Assembly: GCA_025210525.1 (NCBI GenBank)
Contig: JAOARP010000029.1
Coordinates: 1-64,000 of the forward strand
Origin: Marinisporobacter sp.
GTDB taxonomy: Bacteria > Bacillota > Clostridia > Peptostreptococcales > Thermotaleaceae
Reading direction: 5' to 3'
Length of the DNA: 64,000 nt
Positions 28,005-37,769 of this stretch are shown here, piece after piece. Numbering within the stretch: the stretch's first letter is position 1; each line of letters starts with the position of its first letter. The notes below the pieces were generated by a model, which was not told the origin of the DNA, searched no databases, and saw nothing but the letters and a program-made list of their open reading frames with translations. Position numbers and translations under genes: made by a program.

Positions 28005-28328
28005 TTAATTTGAAATTTCAGTCAGTTCAAAAAGCACACTGTCTTTTACAGCAAAGCAGATTTTAAGTTTTTCATTTATAGATGTGGAGGGGTATGCTAC
28101 ATAATCAAATTGTTTAATTATTTCTTCTATATTATCTACTTGAATAGCTAAGTGCTTTTCTTTTTTAACTATCTCTGGCAAGGGTGAATCGGGCTCTGCC
28201 CAAACAAATTGAAGGTTAAATTCATGCTCGTCAGGATTTGTTACATATAATTTTATTTTTTCAACATAAGAATATGTTTTTTTTTCAATTTTGTTCTCTG
28301 TTGGTATACCTAAATGTAATGACTTCAT
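28005..28328 (-). CDS. Small VOC-like protein, last gene of the glycyl-radical locus
   Basis: A 107-residue protein with the secondary-structure order of one VOC/glyoxalase half: MKSLHLGIPT, KLYVTNPDEHEFNLQFVW, KHLAIQVDNIEEI, VLFELTE. It is a clear paralogue of the 105-residue protein at 49366-49683, which lies in the LsrF/DhaK operon. Its 5' region is a direct copy of the sequence before the aldehyde dehydrogenase gene. A role in handling an aldehyde or sugar-phosphate intermediate is an inference from context. Confidence 0.65.
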   Translation of the reverse strand: MKSLHLGIPTENKIEKKTYSYVEKIKLYVTNPDEHEFNLQFVWAEPDSPLPEIVKKEKHLAIQVDNIEEIIKQFDYVAYPSTSINEKLKICFAVKDSVLFELTEISN

Positions 28329-28340
28329 AATAAAATTACC

Positions 28341-28546
28341 TCCTTATGTTAAAATTGAATCTATTAATGCAATAAAAGTAAATGATCTAATACTGCGTTA
28401 ATACGTTTTAAAAATTTTATGGATTATTGTACAGGCATATCTATTTTTTTATTTTCCTGCAAAATAATTTGTTCTCTTGTTAAAGCTGAGTACTCACGAA
28501 AAATGCACTTAGCTCCGTCTATCAAATCAATAATTATAAAAATTGC
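28341..28546 (-). repeat. 206-bp direct repeat containing a transporter 3' fragment (copy 1)
   Basis: It matches 29971-30176 without gaps at a constant offset of 1630 bases. It includes a remnant of the last 39 codons of the BCCT gene plus the following intergenic bases and ribosome site. The pair brackets the aldehyde dehydrogenase gene, so that gene, or the small VOC gene, was placed here by recombination or duplication. Confidence 0.85.
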
Positions 28547-28560
28547 CCCTTTTTATATTT

Positions 28561-29964
28561 TTATCCTTCTAACATAACATCCCCAAACAACTCTTCATCT
28601 GTTGGTACAACTGGAGTAAAGTGTCTTGATACCCAAGTTGTATTGATTAAATGCTTCCAAGTAATGTTTTCAGAAACACTGTTTCCACCCCAAGACCCAC
28701 AGCCAAGACTTGTTGTAAATGGCATACCGTTAAACCAGTTCCCTGTATTTGCAAGTGATTGACCTTGATTTACATTCATACGACTAACCTTTGTTTTAAG
28801 AGCAAGCTCCATAATATGATCTTCATTAAATGAGTGAATACCGCAGGAGTGACCCATTCCTTGATATCTTGTTATTTCGTTTACTCTATTTACTGCTTCT
28901 TCAAAATCATTATATTTAAATATCGCTACTACTACAGAAAGTTTTTCTCCAGAGAATGGATGATCTTTTCCAACGCCATTTTCTTCAACCATGATGAATT
29001 TTCTATCATCACCAATAGCAATACCTGCTACGTCTGCAATAGTTTGCGCAGATTGTGCGATAATGTTACGATTTAAATGTCCGTCTACCCATACAGCATT
29101 TTGAAATTTTTCTTTTTCTTCAGCATTTGCTAAATAACCGCCTTCAGCTTTAAGGGCTTCGATTAACTCATCATATATGCTTTCTTGAACAACCAATGAG
29201 TTTTCTGCAGAACAACTTGTCGCAAAGTCAAAAGTTTTACTTAGCATAATTTTGTGTGCAGCATCTTTGATATCAGCAGTCTCATCTACAACAATTACAG
29301 CATTACCAGCACCTACACCATAAGCTGGTGTACCAGATGAATAAGCAGATTTTACAAGTCCTGCTCCACCAGTTGCTAGAACCATATCAGCTTGTTTCAT
29401 TAATTCATTACTAATATCCATAGTAGGTTCTTCGATTGCAATTACTAAATCTTCAGGAGCACCATATTTTTTAAGGGTTTCTCTCATGATGTTTGCAACA
29501 AAAGTATTTGTTTTCTTTGTACGTGGATGTGGAGATAATATAATGGCATTTCTTCCTTTTAATGCATGAGATACTTTAACAGTAGGTGTTGCCTCTGGAT
29601 TTGTACAAGGAACTAAAGCACCAATAACCCCTACTGGTTTTGCAATTTTCATGATTTGTTTTTCTTCATCTACTTCAATCACGCCAACAGATTTTTTGCC
29701 AATCATGTCGCGAAGGGCGCCTTTTCCTTTTGCCATAAGTTTGTTGTATTTTCCTTCAAAGTTACCCATTCTAGATTCTTCTACAGCCATTTTAGATATT
29801 TCTTGTGCAGGACCATCCTTTACAATGTTCCATACAACAGCAGCAACCAACTTATCCACTTGCTCCTGATTATAATCTTCAATTGCCTCTTGTGCCTTTC
29901 TAGCTCTTTCAATAAGTTCTGCTACATATGCTGTAGCATTTTGATTTGTTTCATTACTCATCAT
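28561..29964 (-). CDS. CoA-acylating aldehyde dehydrogenase
   Basis: A 467-residue protein of the acylating ALDH group (AdhE N-terminal, SucD and sulfoacetaldehyde dehydrogenase SauS types). The catalytic Cys is residue 251 in FDFATSCSAENS. The NAD site has VLATGGAGLVKSAYSSG, and the tail has TTSLGCGSWGGNSVSENITW. It converts an aldehyde with CoA and NAD(P)+ to acyl-CoA, or the reverse. The C-terminal pattern recalls SauS and SucD, so a sulfo- or carboxy-aldehyde is possible but unproven. It follows the BCCT gene in the glycyl-radical locus and begins after AGGAGGAATT. Confidence 0.88.
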   Translation of the reverse strand: MMSNETNQNATAYVAELIERARKAQEAIEDYNQEQVDKLVAAVVWNIVKDGPAQEISKMAVEESRMGNFEGKYNKLMAKGKGALRDMIGKKSVGVIEVDEEKQIMKIAKPVGVIGALVPCTNPEATPTVKVSHALKGRNAIILSPHPRTKKTNTFVANIMRETLKKYGAPEDLVIAIEEPTMDISNELMKQADMVLATGGAGLVKSAYSSGTPAYGVGAGNAVIVVDETADIKDAAHKIMLSKTFDFATSCSAENSLVVQESIYDELIEALKAEGGYLANAEEKEKFQNAVWVDGHLNRNIIAQSAQTIADVAGIAIGDDRKFIMVEENGVGKDHPFSGEKLSVVVAIFKYNDFEEAVNRVNEITRYQGMGHSCGIHSFNEDHIMELALKTKVSRMNVNQGQSLANTGNWFNGMPFTTSLGCGSWGGNSVSENITWKHLINTTWVSRHFTPVVPTDEELFGDVMLEG

Positions 29965-29970
29965 AATTCC

Positions 29971-30176
29971 TCCTTATGTTAAAATTGAATATATTAATGC
30001 AGTGAAAGTAAATGATCTAATACTGCGTTAATGCATTTTAAAAATTTTATAGATTATTATACAGGCATATCTATTTTTTTATTTTCCTGCAAAATAATTT
30101 GTTCTCTTGTTAAAGCGGAGTAATCACGGAAAATCCACTTAGCTCCGCCGATCAATGCAATGATTGTAAAAATTGC
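29971..30176 (-). repeat. 206-bp direct repeat (copy 2, within the BCCT gene end)
   Basis: This is the parent copy: the real 3' end of the BCCT gene plus the gap before the aldehyde dehydrogenase. See the entry at 28341-28546. Confidence 0.85.
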
Positions 30177-31637
30177 TATCGGAGTTGCTGTCAAAACAGC
30201 CATAGATTGGAAGGCTGTCAATGATGCGCCGGCAAAAAGAAGACTACAAGGGATAACTGCTAACATAATAGCCCAAAATAGTTTAAACCATCTAGCAGGA
30301 TTCTCTCCTTCACGCAATCCTTTTGTTGTTGTAGCCGCTAAAGTATAAGATGATGAATCCAGTGTTGTAGCCAAGAATACTATTGCGATTACTGCCCACA
30401 CAAACAAAATAATCTTACCTAAAGGAAGCGTTAATATAAGATTTGTAATCGTTTGAGGCTGACCATATTCAGCAAGCGAAGCAACAAGATCAAGTTCTCC
30501 ACCAAGCTGAACGTTAAGAGTGTAACCACCTACAGCTCCAAAATAAAGCATACATCCTGCACTTCCAGCAATTAGCATACCCAGCATTACTTCACGCAGC
30601 GTTCTACCTCTAGAAATTCTTGTAGTAAATATCCACATCCATGGACCAAGAGCAAGCCACCAAGCCCAGTAAAATGACGTCCATCCTTCTGGGAATCCTC
30701 CCTGATTAACAGGATCTGTCCACAAACTCATGCTAAGAAAATTATTACTCATAAATGCAATAGCATTAGTAAAAAGATTTATCTGGAAAAGGGTAGGTCC
30801 AACCGTAAGGAAGTATACAGCTAATGCGATTGCAAAATAAGCATTCCAATCTGAAAGGTTTTTCATTCCTTTATCGAGACCTAACCATGAACTTGCCATA
30901 AATAACGCTGTAACGATTACTATAAGAATAATACCCGTTGCTAATGTATCTGGAAGTCCAAAAAGATTTGCAACATTATTTTGAATCATTGGGATACCTA
31001 ATACAAGAGTTGTACCATGTCCTCCCAAAATACCAAATACAACTACTATTTCTATAAACTTCCCAAGTGGGCCTGATACCTTATCTCCCAACACGCCTTC
31101 ACATGCTGCGGCAAGAGAAAGTCCTGGTTTTTTCAGGATATAAAATCTGTAACAAAGGGGAATTGCACCAACAGCAAATAATGCCCATGCAGTAAATGTC
31201 CAATGATATATACCATATGTTCCTGCCAATTCATAGGCTTTTGCGCTAAAAGGTTCCGCTCCAAGAGGTGGACCTGATACATAATATAATGGCTCTACAA
31301 CTGACCATAACATCATACTTGATCCCATACCAGCACAAAACATCATTACAAGCCAACTAAATGTATTAAATTCAGGCTTACCATTACCAAACCTAATGTG
31401 CCCGTATTTCGAAAAAGAAAAATATAAAAGGTAAACAAGGCAGCCCAAAGCTAACCACAAATAAAAAGGCGAGAGCACCTTTACTGAGCTGGCTTTTACA
31501 GCACTAATGGTCGCTATTGCTGAATCAGGTTTAAAAATCAACCAGTATCCAAGTAAGAATACTACAAGAAAACTTGTAATTACTGCGACAAAATCTATAG
31601 ATCTTTGTTTTGTTGTAACTGTATTTATAGTGTCCAT
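30057..31637 (-). CDS. BCCT-family transporter
   Basis: A 526-residue membrane protein with 12 hydrophobic segments. The BCCT signature is clear: WTSFYWAWWLALGPWMWIF followed by TTRISRGRTLRE. The glycine-rich segment FCAGMGSSMMLWSVVEPLY corresponds to the substrate and sodium region of BetP/CaiT. Members take up zwitterionic or sulfonate compounds such as betaine, carnitine, choline or taurine-like molecules. In this operon it most likely imports the substrate of the glycyl-radical pathway. Confidence 0.92.
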   Translation of the reverse strand: MDTINTVTTKQRSIDFVAVITSFLVVFLLGYWLIFKPDSAIATISAVKASSVKVLSPFYLWLALGCLVYLLYFSFSKYGHIRFGNGKPEFNTFSWLVMMFCAGMGSSMMLWSVVEPLYYVSGPPLGAEPFSAKAYELAGTYGIYHWTFTAWALFAVGAIPLCYRFYILKKPGLSLAAACEGVLGDKVSGPLGKFIEIVVVFGILGGHGTTLVLGIPMIQNNVANLFGLPDTLATGIILIVIVTALFMASSWLGLDKGMKNLSDWNAYFAIALAVYFLTVGPTLFQINLFTNAIAFMSNNFLSMSLWTDPVNQGGFPEGWTSFYWAWWLALGPWMWIFTTRISRGRTLREVMLGMLIAGSAGCMLYFGAVGGYTLNVQLGGELDLVASLAEYGQPQTITNLILTLPLGKIILFVWAVIAIVFLATTLDSSSYTLAATTTKGLREGENPARWFKLFWAIMLAVIPCSLLFAGASLTAFQSMAVLTATPIAIFTIIALIGGAKWIFRDYSALTREQIILQENKKIDMPV

Positions 31638-31691
31638 AAATTTTAACCTCCCTTAAATAAATTTTTCTGAAACCATTAAATTTTCTATCTT

Positions 31692-31722
31692 ACACAGGAA
31701 GCTTTGGCAGCGCTTCCCGTGT
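31692..31722 (-). terminator. Intra-operon hairpin
   Basis: An ACAC-x-GGAAGC stem pairs with GCTTCC-x-GTGT between the enolase-superfamily gene and the BCCT gene. There is no good T-run. It may stabilise or attenuate the message. Confidence 0.4.
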
Positions 31723-31739
31723 AAATATGTCATAGCAAT

Positions 31740-32912
31740 TTACTCTAAGATAACTCCAGTTTTTTCCTTGAAGTATTCTTTATTAATCTTCATACCCAGT
31801 CCAGGTTCTTCACTTCCAGCAACAGTTCCATCAATAATTTCAGGATCATCTATAGTTAGGTTGTTAATTAATTCACCTGGCCAGAAATCTCTATGCAGAT
31901 ATTCTGGGTACATAGCAGTACGACTAGCCATTCCAAAATGACGGATGGCTGCTGCGGTTATTCCTGTTGCCCATCCATGAGGCATCAGTTGAACATTGTA
32001 ATTATCACAAAGTTCTTGAATTCTCATTATAGCTGTAAGTCCTCCAGCTCTATTGTAGTCAAGCTGAATAGCTGAAATGTTTGTGTTTTTTACCCATTCC
32101 ATAATTTCATAATGTGTGGTCATCATTTCGCACGCGCCTATTCTGGTTGATACTGCATTAGCAAGTTTTTTATGTCCTTCAAGATCATCATGCTGCAGAA
32201 CTGCCTCAGCAAGATAAAGATCAGCATCTTCAAGCTTGTTAAGCGTCCAGCGAGCAGCCTGCCAATCATTCCAACGATAAAGAAAATCTACTAGAAGTTT
32301 TACATCATCCCCAAGTTGTTTTCTAAGTGCTTTCACATATCGGACAACTTCTTTGTCATCGTGAAGTGAAATAACACCTGGAGACAGGCATACTTTAACA
32401 GCTTTGCATTTTCTCTCTCTTGCTTTGGCGGTCAATGGTTCATACAATCTAAGATAATCCTCTACTGTAGGATGCTCGATGTTATGGGATGGATAAAGAG
32501 TAAAATATGGTGCTACAACATCGCGATGTTTACCTCCTAAAAGTTTATATACTGGAAGGTTATGCTGTTTACCCGCAAGGTCATATAATGCCATATCTAT
32601 ACCGGACATAGCAAATATTCCAACCCCCCTTGAGCCTATCCATTTACTTTTGTCATACATTTCATCCCAAATTGCTTTAAATTCCATTGGGTCTCTTCCA
32701 ATAGCTACTTCACAAATATTTGTAAGTTGAAAATGTTCTGTTTCAAGTTCACCATAGGCTTTTATTACACTAGGAGTACCATCAGCCTCCCCTATGCCGT
32801 ATAAACCGTTTTCATCGGTAACTTTGACAACAGTTGTGTTTTCACTCCAACCTGACGCTGGAACATCCACCTTAATGAACTCAATAGCTTTAATGTTGTT
32901 ACCCATACTCAT
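31740..32912 (-). CDS. Enolase-superfamily (mandelate racemase / muconate lactonising type) enzyme
   Basis: A 390-residue protein. The N-terminal cap includes WIGSRGVGIFAMSGIDMALY with the family's DMALYDLAGK. Likely metal ligands are Asp209, Glu236 and Glu262. The Asp285-His312 dyad of the mandelate-racemase subgroup is present. At the usual KxK site the sequence is Lys173-Val-Cys175, so the second catalytic lysine is replaced by cysteine. It should abstract a proton next to a carboxylate, as a dehydratase or racemase. It lies between the activase and the transporter genes. The substrate is unknown. Confidence 0.85.
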   Translation of the reverse strand: MSMGNNIKAIEFIKVDVPASGWSENTTVVKVTDENGLYGIGEADGTPSVIKAYGELETEHFQLTNICEVAIGRDPMEFKAIWDEMYDKSKWIGSRGVGIFAMSGIDMALYDLAGKQHNLPVYKLLGGKHRDVVAPYFTLYPSHNIEHPTVEDYLRLYEPLTAKARERKCKAVKVCLSPGVISLHDDKEVVRYVKALRKQLGDDVKLLVDFLYRWNDWQAARWTLNKLEDADLYLAEAVLQHDDLEGHKKLANAVSTRIGACEMMTTHYEIMEWVKNTNISAIQLDYNRAGGLTAIMRIQELCDNYNVQLMPHGWATGITAAAIRHFGMASRTAMYPEYLHRDFWPGELINNLTIDDPEIIDGTVAGSEEPGLGMKINKEYFKEKTGVILE

Positions 32913-32981
32913 ATCATCTCCTTATAATTCGAAATCGTTTTCCCTTAGAGTAAAAATAAACCAATGATTTCCTATCATTAA

Positions 32982-33728
32982 TCATTTTACTTTTAGCCCT
33001 CTACTTCTGTATATATTCTTTGCGTTTTCAATCCGCTCCGCTGTAGGCGGCTCTGTATCTTTCAACGCATATTTTATGCCGAGTTTTTCATATTTGCTAA
33101 GAGCAAGCTTATGAAAAGGCAATATTTCAACTTTTTCAACATTCTTTAAACTAGCAACATAGTCTGCGTGTTTTTCTATCAGATCATCACGATCTGTTAT
33201 TCCAGGTACTAAAACATATCGTATCCACGCAGGTATTCCTTGATCAGATAAGTACTTAGCAAAATTAAGCGTCGGCTGGAGTGGCTTGCCTGTAAGTGAT
33301 TTATGAATATCAGGGTCAATACATTTCACATCCAGTAAAACCATATCCGTATAGGTAAGCGCCGCTTTTACTTCGTCTGTAAGGCAATACCCCGTTGTAT
33401 CAATGGCAGTATGTATTCTCTCCTCTTTACAAAGTTTAAAAAATTCCTTTATAAATGTTGGCTGCAACAAAGGTTCTCCTCCGGAAATGGTTACCCCACC
33501 TTTTTTATAAAAAGCTTTAAATTTCATCATTTTTTCAAAGACCTGTTTCGGACTTAACATAAAAGAAGCAGCACCTATGTTGAAAGTATCAGGATTATGG
33601 CAGTAAAGACATCTGAATTTGCAACCCTGCATAAAAATCACAAACCTTATGCCTGGACCATCAACCGTCCCAAAACTCTCAAAAGAATGTATTCTCCCTA
33701 TTGTGGAAGCTTTTTCATCAATTTTCAT
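32982..33728 (-). CDS. Glycyl-radical enzyme activase, PflA type (radical SAM)
   Basis: A 248-residue radical SAM enzyme with the CKFRCLYC cluster motif in FVIFMQGCKFRCLYCHNP, and GGVTISGGEPLLQ. It has no extra ferredoxin-like insert, so it is of the short PflA kind rather than the long kind used by dehydratase-type enzymes. It follows the glycyl-radical gene by 9 bases and should install the radical on Gly718 of that protein. Confidence 0.93.
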   Translation of the reverse strand: MKIDEKASTIGRIHSFESFGTVDGPGIRFVIFMQGCKFRCLYCHNPDTFNIGAASFMLSPKQVFEKMMKFKAFYKKGGVTISGGEPLLQPTFIKEFFKLCKEERIHTAIDTTGYCLTDEVKAALTYTDMVLLDVKCIDPDIHKSLTGKPLQPTLNFAKYLSDQGIPAWIRYVLVPGITDRDDLIEKHADYVASLKNVEKVEILPFHKLALSKYEKLGIKYALKDTEPPTAERIENAKNIYRSRGLKVK

Positions 33729-33737
33729 AAAATATAC

Positions 33738-35969
33738 CTACTTCGTGTCATTTATTGTTCTAGAGATAACATCAAGCTGTTGCTCTCTAGTTAACTTAAC
33801 AAAATTAACCGCATATCCCGATACCCTTATAGTAAGCTGAGGATATTTTTCAGGATGCTCCATGGCATCTACCAACAAAGAGCGGTCAAAGACATTCACA
33901 TTCAAATGCTGTCCTCCGTTAGGGGTAAAATATCCGTCCAGAAGTCTTGCAAGATTTGACTGTCTGTCGTTAACATCCTTGCCTAATGCTGCAGGAGTAA
34001 TAGCGAATGTATACGAAACACCGTCACGAGCGCAGCTATAAGGTATGTCACTAACCGATGTTAGAGAAGCAACCGCCCCATTTGTATCTCTTCCATTCAT
34101 AGGGTTTACACCTGGTGAGAAAGGCGTATCTGCTGGTCTTCCGCAAGGAGTAGCTCCAGTCATTTTTCCATAAACAATATTTGATGTAATGGTTAATAAG
34201 GACATAGTTGGTTTTGCATTCCTGTGCATTTTATGTGTGCTGATAAAACTATAAAAATCCCTTGTTAGTTTAACCGCCATTTTGTCACTTTCTTCTCCGC
34301 TGTTTCCAAACGGAATATAAGCACCGGCAGTTTCAAAATCTACAGCCATCCCCTCTTCATTTCTAATAACCTTAACTTTGGCATTTTTAATGGCCATAAG
34401 AGAATCGACGGTAATTGCAAGTCCTGCAATTCCAAACGTTTCATAGCGTTTTATGTTTAGATCATGCAGTGACATTTGAAAAGCTTCATAGGCGTATTTA
34501 TCATGCATGTAATGAATAATATTTACAGCCTGAACATAAATGCCCACAAGCCATTTTTGAACTTCATAAAATCTCTCCATCACCTCGTCATAATCAAGAT
34601 ACTCAGAAGTTATTGGCGCAAACTTCGGAGAAACCTGGGCTCCAGTTTTTTCATCACGACCCCCATTTATAGCATAAAGCAAGGCTTTCGGTAAGTTTAC
34701 GCGAGCTCCAAAATGTTGAGTTGCCTTTCCAATCTCCAAAGCTCCTACACACCCAGAAATAGCGTAATCATCACCAAATTCTGGACGCATTAAATCATCG
34801 TTTTCGTACTGGATTGATGATGTTTCTATTGACACCCTTGAACAATATCTCTTCCAAGTCTCTGGTAAACGTTCTGACCAAAGAACAGTCATGTTAGGCT
34901 CCGGACCAACACCTAGATTATATAAAGTGTGCAAATAACGGTAAGAAGTTTTTGTTATCATCACTCTTCCGTCAACACCAAAGCCTCCAATAGACTCTGT
35001 TATCCAAGTAGGGTCACCTGAAAATAATTCATTGTATTCGGGTGATCTAAGGAAACGGAATATTCTAAGTTTCATAATGAAGTGGTCTATAAGTTCTTGA
35101 GCTTCAACTTCAGTGATAACATTATTCTTCAAGTCTCTTTCAATATAAATATCAATAAAAGTGGATGTTCTTCCAAGTGAAATGGTTACCCCATCATGCT
35201 GTTTAGCGGCTGCCAGAATTGCAAAATATACAAATTGTACAGCCTCCTGAGCTGTTTTTGCAGGTTTAGATACATCAAAACCGTAAGAAGTGCACATTTC
35301 ACGAAAATCATTTAATGATCTTAACTGATCAGTAAGCTCTTCTCTCTGCTGAATAACTTCAGGTGTCATTTCTCCTGGTTCAAGAAGCTTAAATTCCTTC
35401 TCTTTTTCAGAAATAATAAAATCAAGACCATAAAGAGCAACTCTACGATAATCACCTATATGGCGTCCCCTACCATAATTATCAGGTAAGCCAGTAATTA
35501 TTCCTGCTTCACATGCTTTGCGCATTTCCGGCGTATAAGCGGCCAAAACTCCTTCATTATGGGTTTTTCTATGATTTGAATAAATATCTTTTATTGCTTC
35601 ATCCATTTTATATCCGTAATTTTCTAATGCTTCTTCAAGGGGTGAAATACCACCTCGAGGGAAGATTGCTCTTTTAAGTGGCTTATCTGTCTGTAGCCCT
35701 ACAATCTTTTCAATCTCTTGATCTATATAACCAGACTTATGCGATGTTATTGTCGAAGCAACTTTTGTATCTACATCATAAACACCTCCTCTTTCTCTTT
35801 CAATATCAAACATTTTTGAAAGTTTTTGCCACAACGTTTTTGTTTCTTCGGTAGCTTCAGCTAGAAACAATTCGTTGCCCTCATAAGGAGTATAATTCTC
35901 TTGAATAAAATCCCTGACATTTATCTCGGTTTTCCATAGACTACCTTTAAAACCATTCCAATAACTCAT
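33738..35969 (-). CDS. Pyruvate formate-lyase-like glycyl-radical enzyme, altered active site
   Basis: A 743-residue protein, started at the ATG of [12 protein letters not shown] because GAGGAGG precedes it; a frame 13 codons longer exists. It aligns with PflB along nearly its full length (VNVRDFIQ-like start, [29 protein letters not shown]). The glycyl radical site is intact ([10 protein letters not shown], Gly718). The active-site loop reads [15 protein letters not shown], with Gly406-Cys407 where PflB has adjacent Cys418-Cys419. The cysteine that carries the acetyl group in PFL is therefore missing. Canonical PFL activity is unlikely; a different C-C or C-X cleavage is inferred. Confidence 0.9.
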   Translation of the reverse strand: MSYWNGFKGSLWKTEINVRDFIQENYTPYEGNELFLAEATEETKTLWQKLSKMFDIERERGGVYDVDTKVASTITSHKSGYIDQEIEKIVGLQTDKPLKRAIFPRGGISPLEEALENYGYKMDEAIKDIYSNHRKTHNEGVLAAYTPEMRKACEAGIITGLPDNYGRGRHIGDYRRVALYGLDFIISEKEKEFKLLEPGEMTPEVIQQREELTDQLRSLNDFREMCTSYGFDVSKPAKTAQEAVQFVYFAILAAAKQHDGVTISLGRTSTFIDIYIERDLKNNVITEVEAQELIDHFIMKLRIFRFLRSPEYNELFSGDPTWITESIGGFGVDGRVMITKTSYRYLHTLYNLGVGPEPNMTVLWSERLPETWKRYCSRVSIETSSIQYENDDLMRPEFGDDYAISGCVGALEIGKATQHFGARVNLPKALLYAINGGRDEKTGAQVSPKFAPITSEYLDYDEVMERFYEVQKWLVGIYVQAVNIIHYMHDKYAYEAFQMSLHDLNIKRYETFGIAGLAITVDSLMAIKNAKVKVIRNEEGMAVDFETAGAYIPFGNSGEESDKMAVKLTRDFYSFISTHKMHRNAKPTMSLLTITSNIVYGKMTGATPCGRPADTPFSPGVNPMNGRDTNGAVASLTSVSDIPYSCARDGVSYTFAITPAALGKDVNDRQSNLARLLDGYFTPNGGQHLNVNVFDRSLLVDAMEHPEKYPQLTIRVSGYAVNFVKLTREQQLDVISRTINDTK

Positions 35970-36069
35970 TTTATACCTCCTCATAACTTTTTTAATAAAT
36001 ATAGCCATCTATATTCACATAAAATTCACTAAATACATGAATATAATTATGTTTCCACAATAAATTAAA

Positions 36070-36086
36070 TTGCAAATAGTATGCCA
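36070..36086 (-). promoter_or_regulatory. Sigma-54 (-24/-12) promoter of the glycyl-radical operon
   Basis: On the minus strand the sequence is TGGCAT, then 5 bases, then TTGCAA, a near-perfect match to the sigma-54 consensus. It lies about 100 bases upstream of the glycyl-radical gene and just after the sigma-54 activator gene. The AT-rich bases 36100-36140, with a TTAACAACTGTTGAA-like palindrome, may be the activator site. Confidence 0.85.
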
Positions 36087-36156
36087 ATTCATTTTTTTAT
36101 TATGAAACGTTCAATTTTCAACAGTTGTTAAATAATTATAATTGAGCAAAAAATAA

Positions 36157-36186
36157 AAAAAGCGAGTTAATATTGACTCGTTTTTT
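36157..36186 (-). terminator. Terminator after the PAS/sigma-54 activator gene
   Basis: A CGAGT/ACTCG stem followed on the minus strand by CTTTTTTT. It separates the regulator from the operon promoter. Confidence 0.75.
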
Positions 36187-36209
36187 CATTATTGACTCAC
36201 TCTCATTCT

Positions 36210-37574
36210 TTATTCATCATTCAAATCTATTGCTTCATCTAAATATTTCCTAATCAATCTAGTTGCTTTAGATTGGCTGATTTTCAATTTCTTTGCAACT
36301 TTACGGGAACTCTTATATTTATTATATGCTTCAACGACAATAGCTTTTTTAAATTCATCAACCCTATCATCAAAGCAATCTTGACTTGATACAGGAGTAT
36401 CCTTACTAATTTCAAATAAACTACTTGGAAGGTGATGGGGGCTTATTATAAAATCATTTACCGTAACAACAAGTCTCTCAATCAAATGAGCTAATTCTCT
36501 GATGTTTCCTCTCCAAGTATAGTTTTTAAGAATATTTAATACCTCTCTAGATAATTGATGATTCTTTTTATACGTTTTATTGAACTGCTTAAGGAAGTAA
36601 AACGTTAATAGTTCTATATCCTCTTTTCTTTCTCGTAATGGTGGCATATTGATTTCAAAAACACTTAACCGATAATATAAATCTTCTCTGAAGCTTCCAG
36701 CAACAGCAAGCTTTTTCAAATTTTTATTTGTCGCAGCGATTATCTTGACATCTACTTTCTTCATTTTATTACCGCCAACAGGCATGAATTCTTTTTCTTG
36801 AACCACATGTAATAACTTAGATTGGAGCAAATAGGGCAATTCAGAAATCTCATCTAACAGAAGAGTCCCTCCGTCAGCAACATCAAAGATCCCCTTTTTT
36901 CCTTGTTTTTTAGCACCGGTAAAAGACCCTTCTTCATATCCAAATAACTCTGATTCCATTAATTCCTTAGGAATCGCACCGCAATTTACGGTGATAAAAG
37001 GCTTGTCTTTTCTCTTGCTACTATTATGCATCACTCTCGCTAATAGGGTTTTACCTACTCCAGATTCACCCAAAATAATAACCGGCGAATCTACATCAGA
37101 TAACTTATAAGCTAGTTCCATAATTTCTTTCATCATAGAACTTTTGAATAGCAATGAAGATGAAGAAATATGTCGTTCTTCATACCTTTTTCTTTCAATC
37201 TCATCTACGCTTAAATAGTAAATATCTTCTATGCCATCTCTAATACTCGAGATAACATATTCTATTTCGCCATTCTCATCAAAGAATGGAACGACTATAC
37301 TCGTTATTGTGGCTCCAATATGTGTCTTCTGCGTTCTCATTATTGGTTTTTTTTCTTTATATACATATGGAAGAAGAGTTGGATGCCAATAATCTTCTTC
37401 CATACAATCAAAATAATTCTTGCCAATCATATCTTCTTTTTTAAAACCATAATGTCGTTCACAAGCGCTATTAATATATACCAAATTATAATTGTTATCC
37501 CAAATATTGATTTCATCATGTAGGCTATCAACAAGCTTAAGAAACTTATCATAATCAAGTCTATTTTTAATCAC
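36210..37574 (-). CDS. Sigma-54-dependent activator with PAS sensor
   Basis: A 454-residue protein. Residues 10-125 form a PAS domain (LHDEINIWDNNYNLVYINSA, FKKEDMIGKNYFD). Residues 145-375 are an AAA+ domain with GESGVGKT, the sigma-54 contact loop GYEEGSFTGAKK, and Walker B GGTLLLDEISE. A Fis-type helix-turn-helix ends the protein (SSRKVAKKLKISQSKATRL). It is transcribed towards the glycyl-radical operon and is the obvious activator of the -24/-12 promoter at 36070. The PAS ligand is unknown and may be the operon substrate. Confidence 0.93.
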   Translation of the reverse strand: MIKNRLDYDKFLKLVDSLHDEINIWDNNYNLVYINSACERHYGFKKEDMIGKNYFDCMEEDYWHPTLLPYVYKEKKPIMRTQKTHIGATITSIVVPFFDENGEIEYVISSIRDGIEDIYYLSVDEIERKRYEERHISSSSLLFKSSMMKEIMELAYKLSDVDSPVIILGESGVGKTLLARVMHNSSKRKDKPFITVNCGAIPKELMESELFGYEEGSFTGAKKQGKKGIFDVADGGTLLLDEISELPYLLQSKLLHVVQEKEFMPVGGNKMKKVDVKIIAATNKNLKKLAVAGSFREDLYYRLSVFEINMPPLRERKEDIELLTFYFLKQFNKTYKKNHQLSREVLNILKNYTWRGNIRELAHLIERLVVTVNDFIISPHHLPSSLFEISKDTPVSSQDCFDDRVDEFKKAIVVEAYNKYKSSRKVAKKLKISQSKATRLIRKYLDEAIDLNDE

Positions 37575-37769
37575 AATATCACCTTCTAAGAATTTATTTT
37601 GAAATCATTATAGCATATATCTTTTCTTTGTGTATTAAATATTATTGATTGGATTAGCAATTACCCAAGAAATTTTCCGGGCTATAAATCATCTAATAAT
37701 CTGTTTAAAAATAGCCTTTGTTGATTCCCATAAAATAAAAATAGAACGCATATGGACATTTTAACAGCT

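Noticed and set aside
33738-35969. Canonical pyruvate formate-lyase (pflB)
   Set aside because: The full-length similarity is strong, but the first active-site Cys is Gly, and the operon contains genes that do not fit mixed-acid fermentation.
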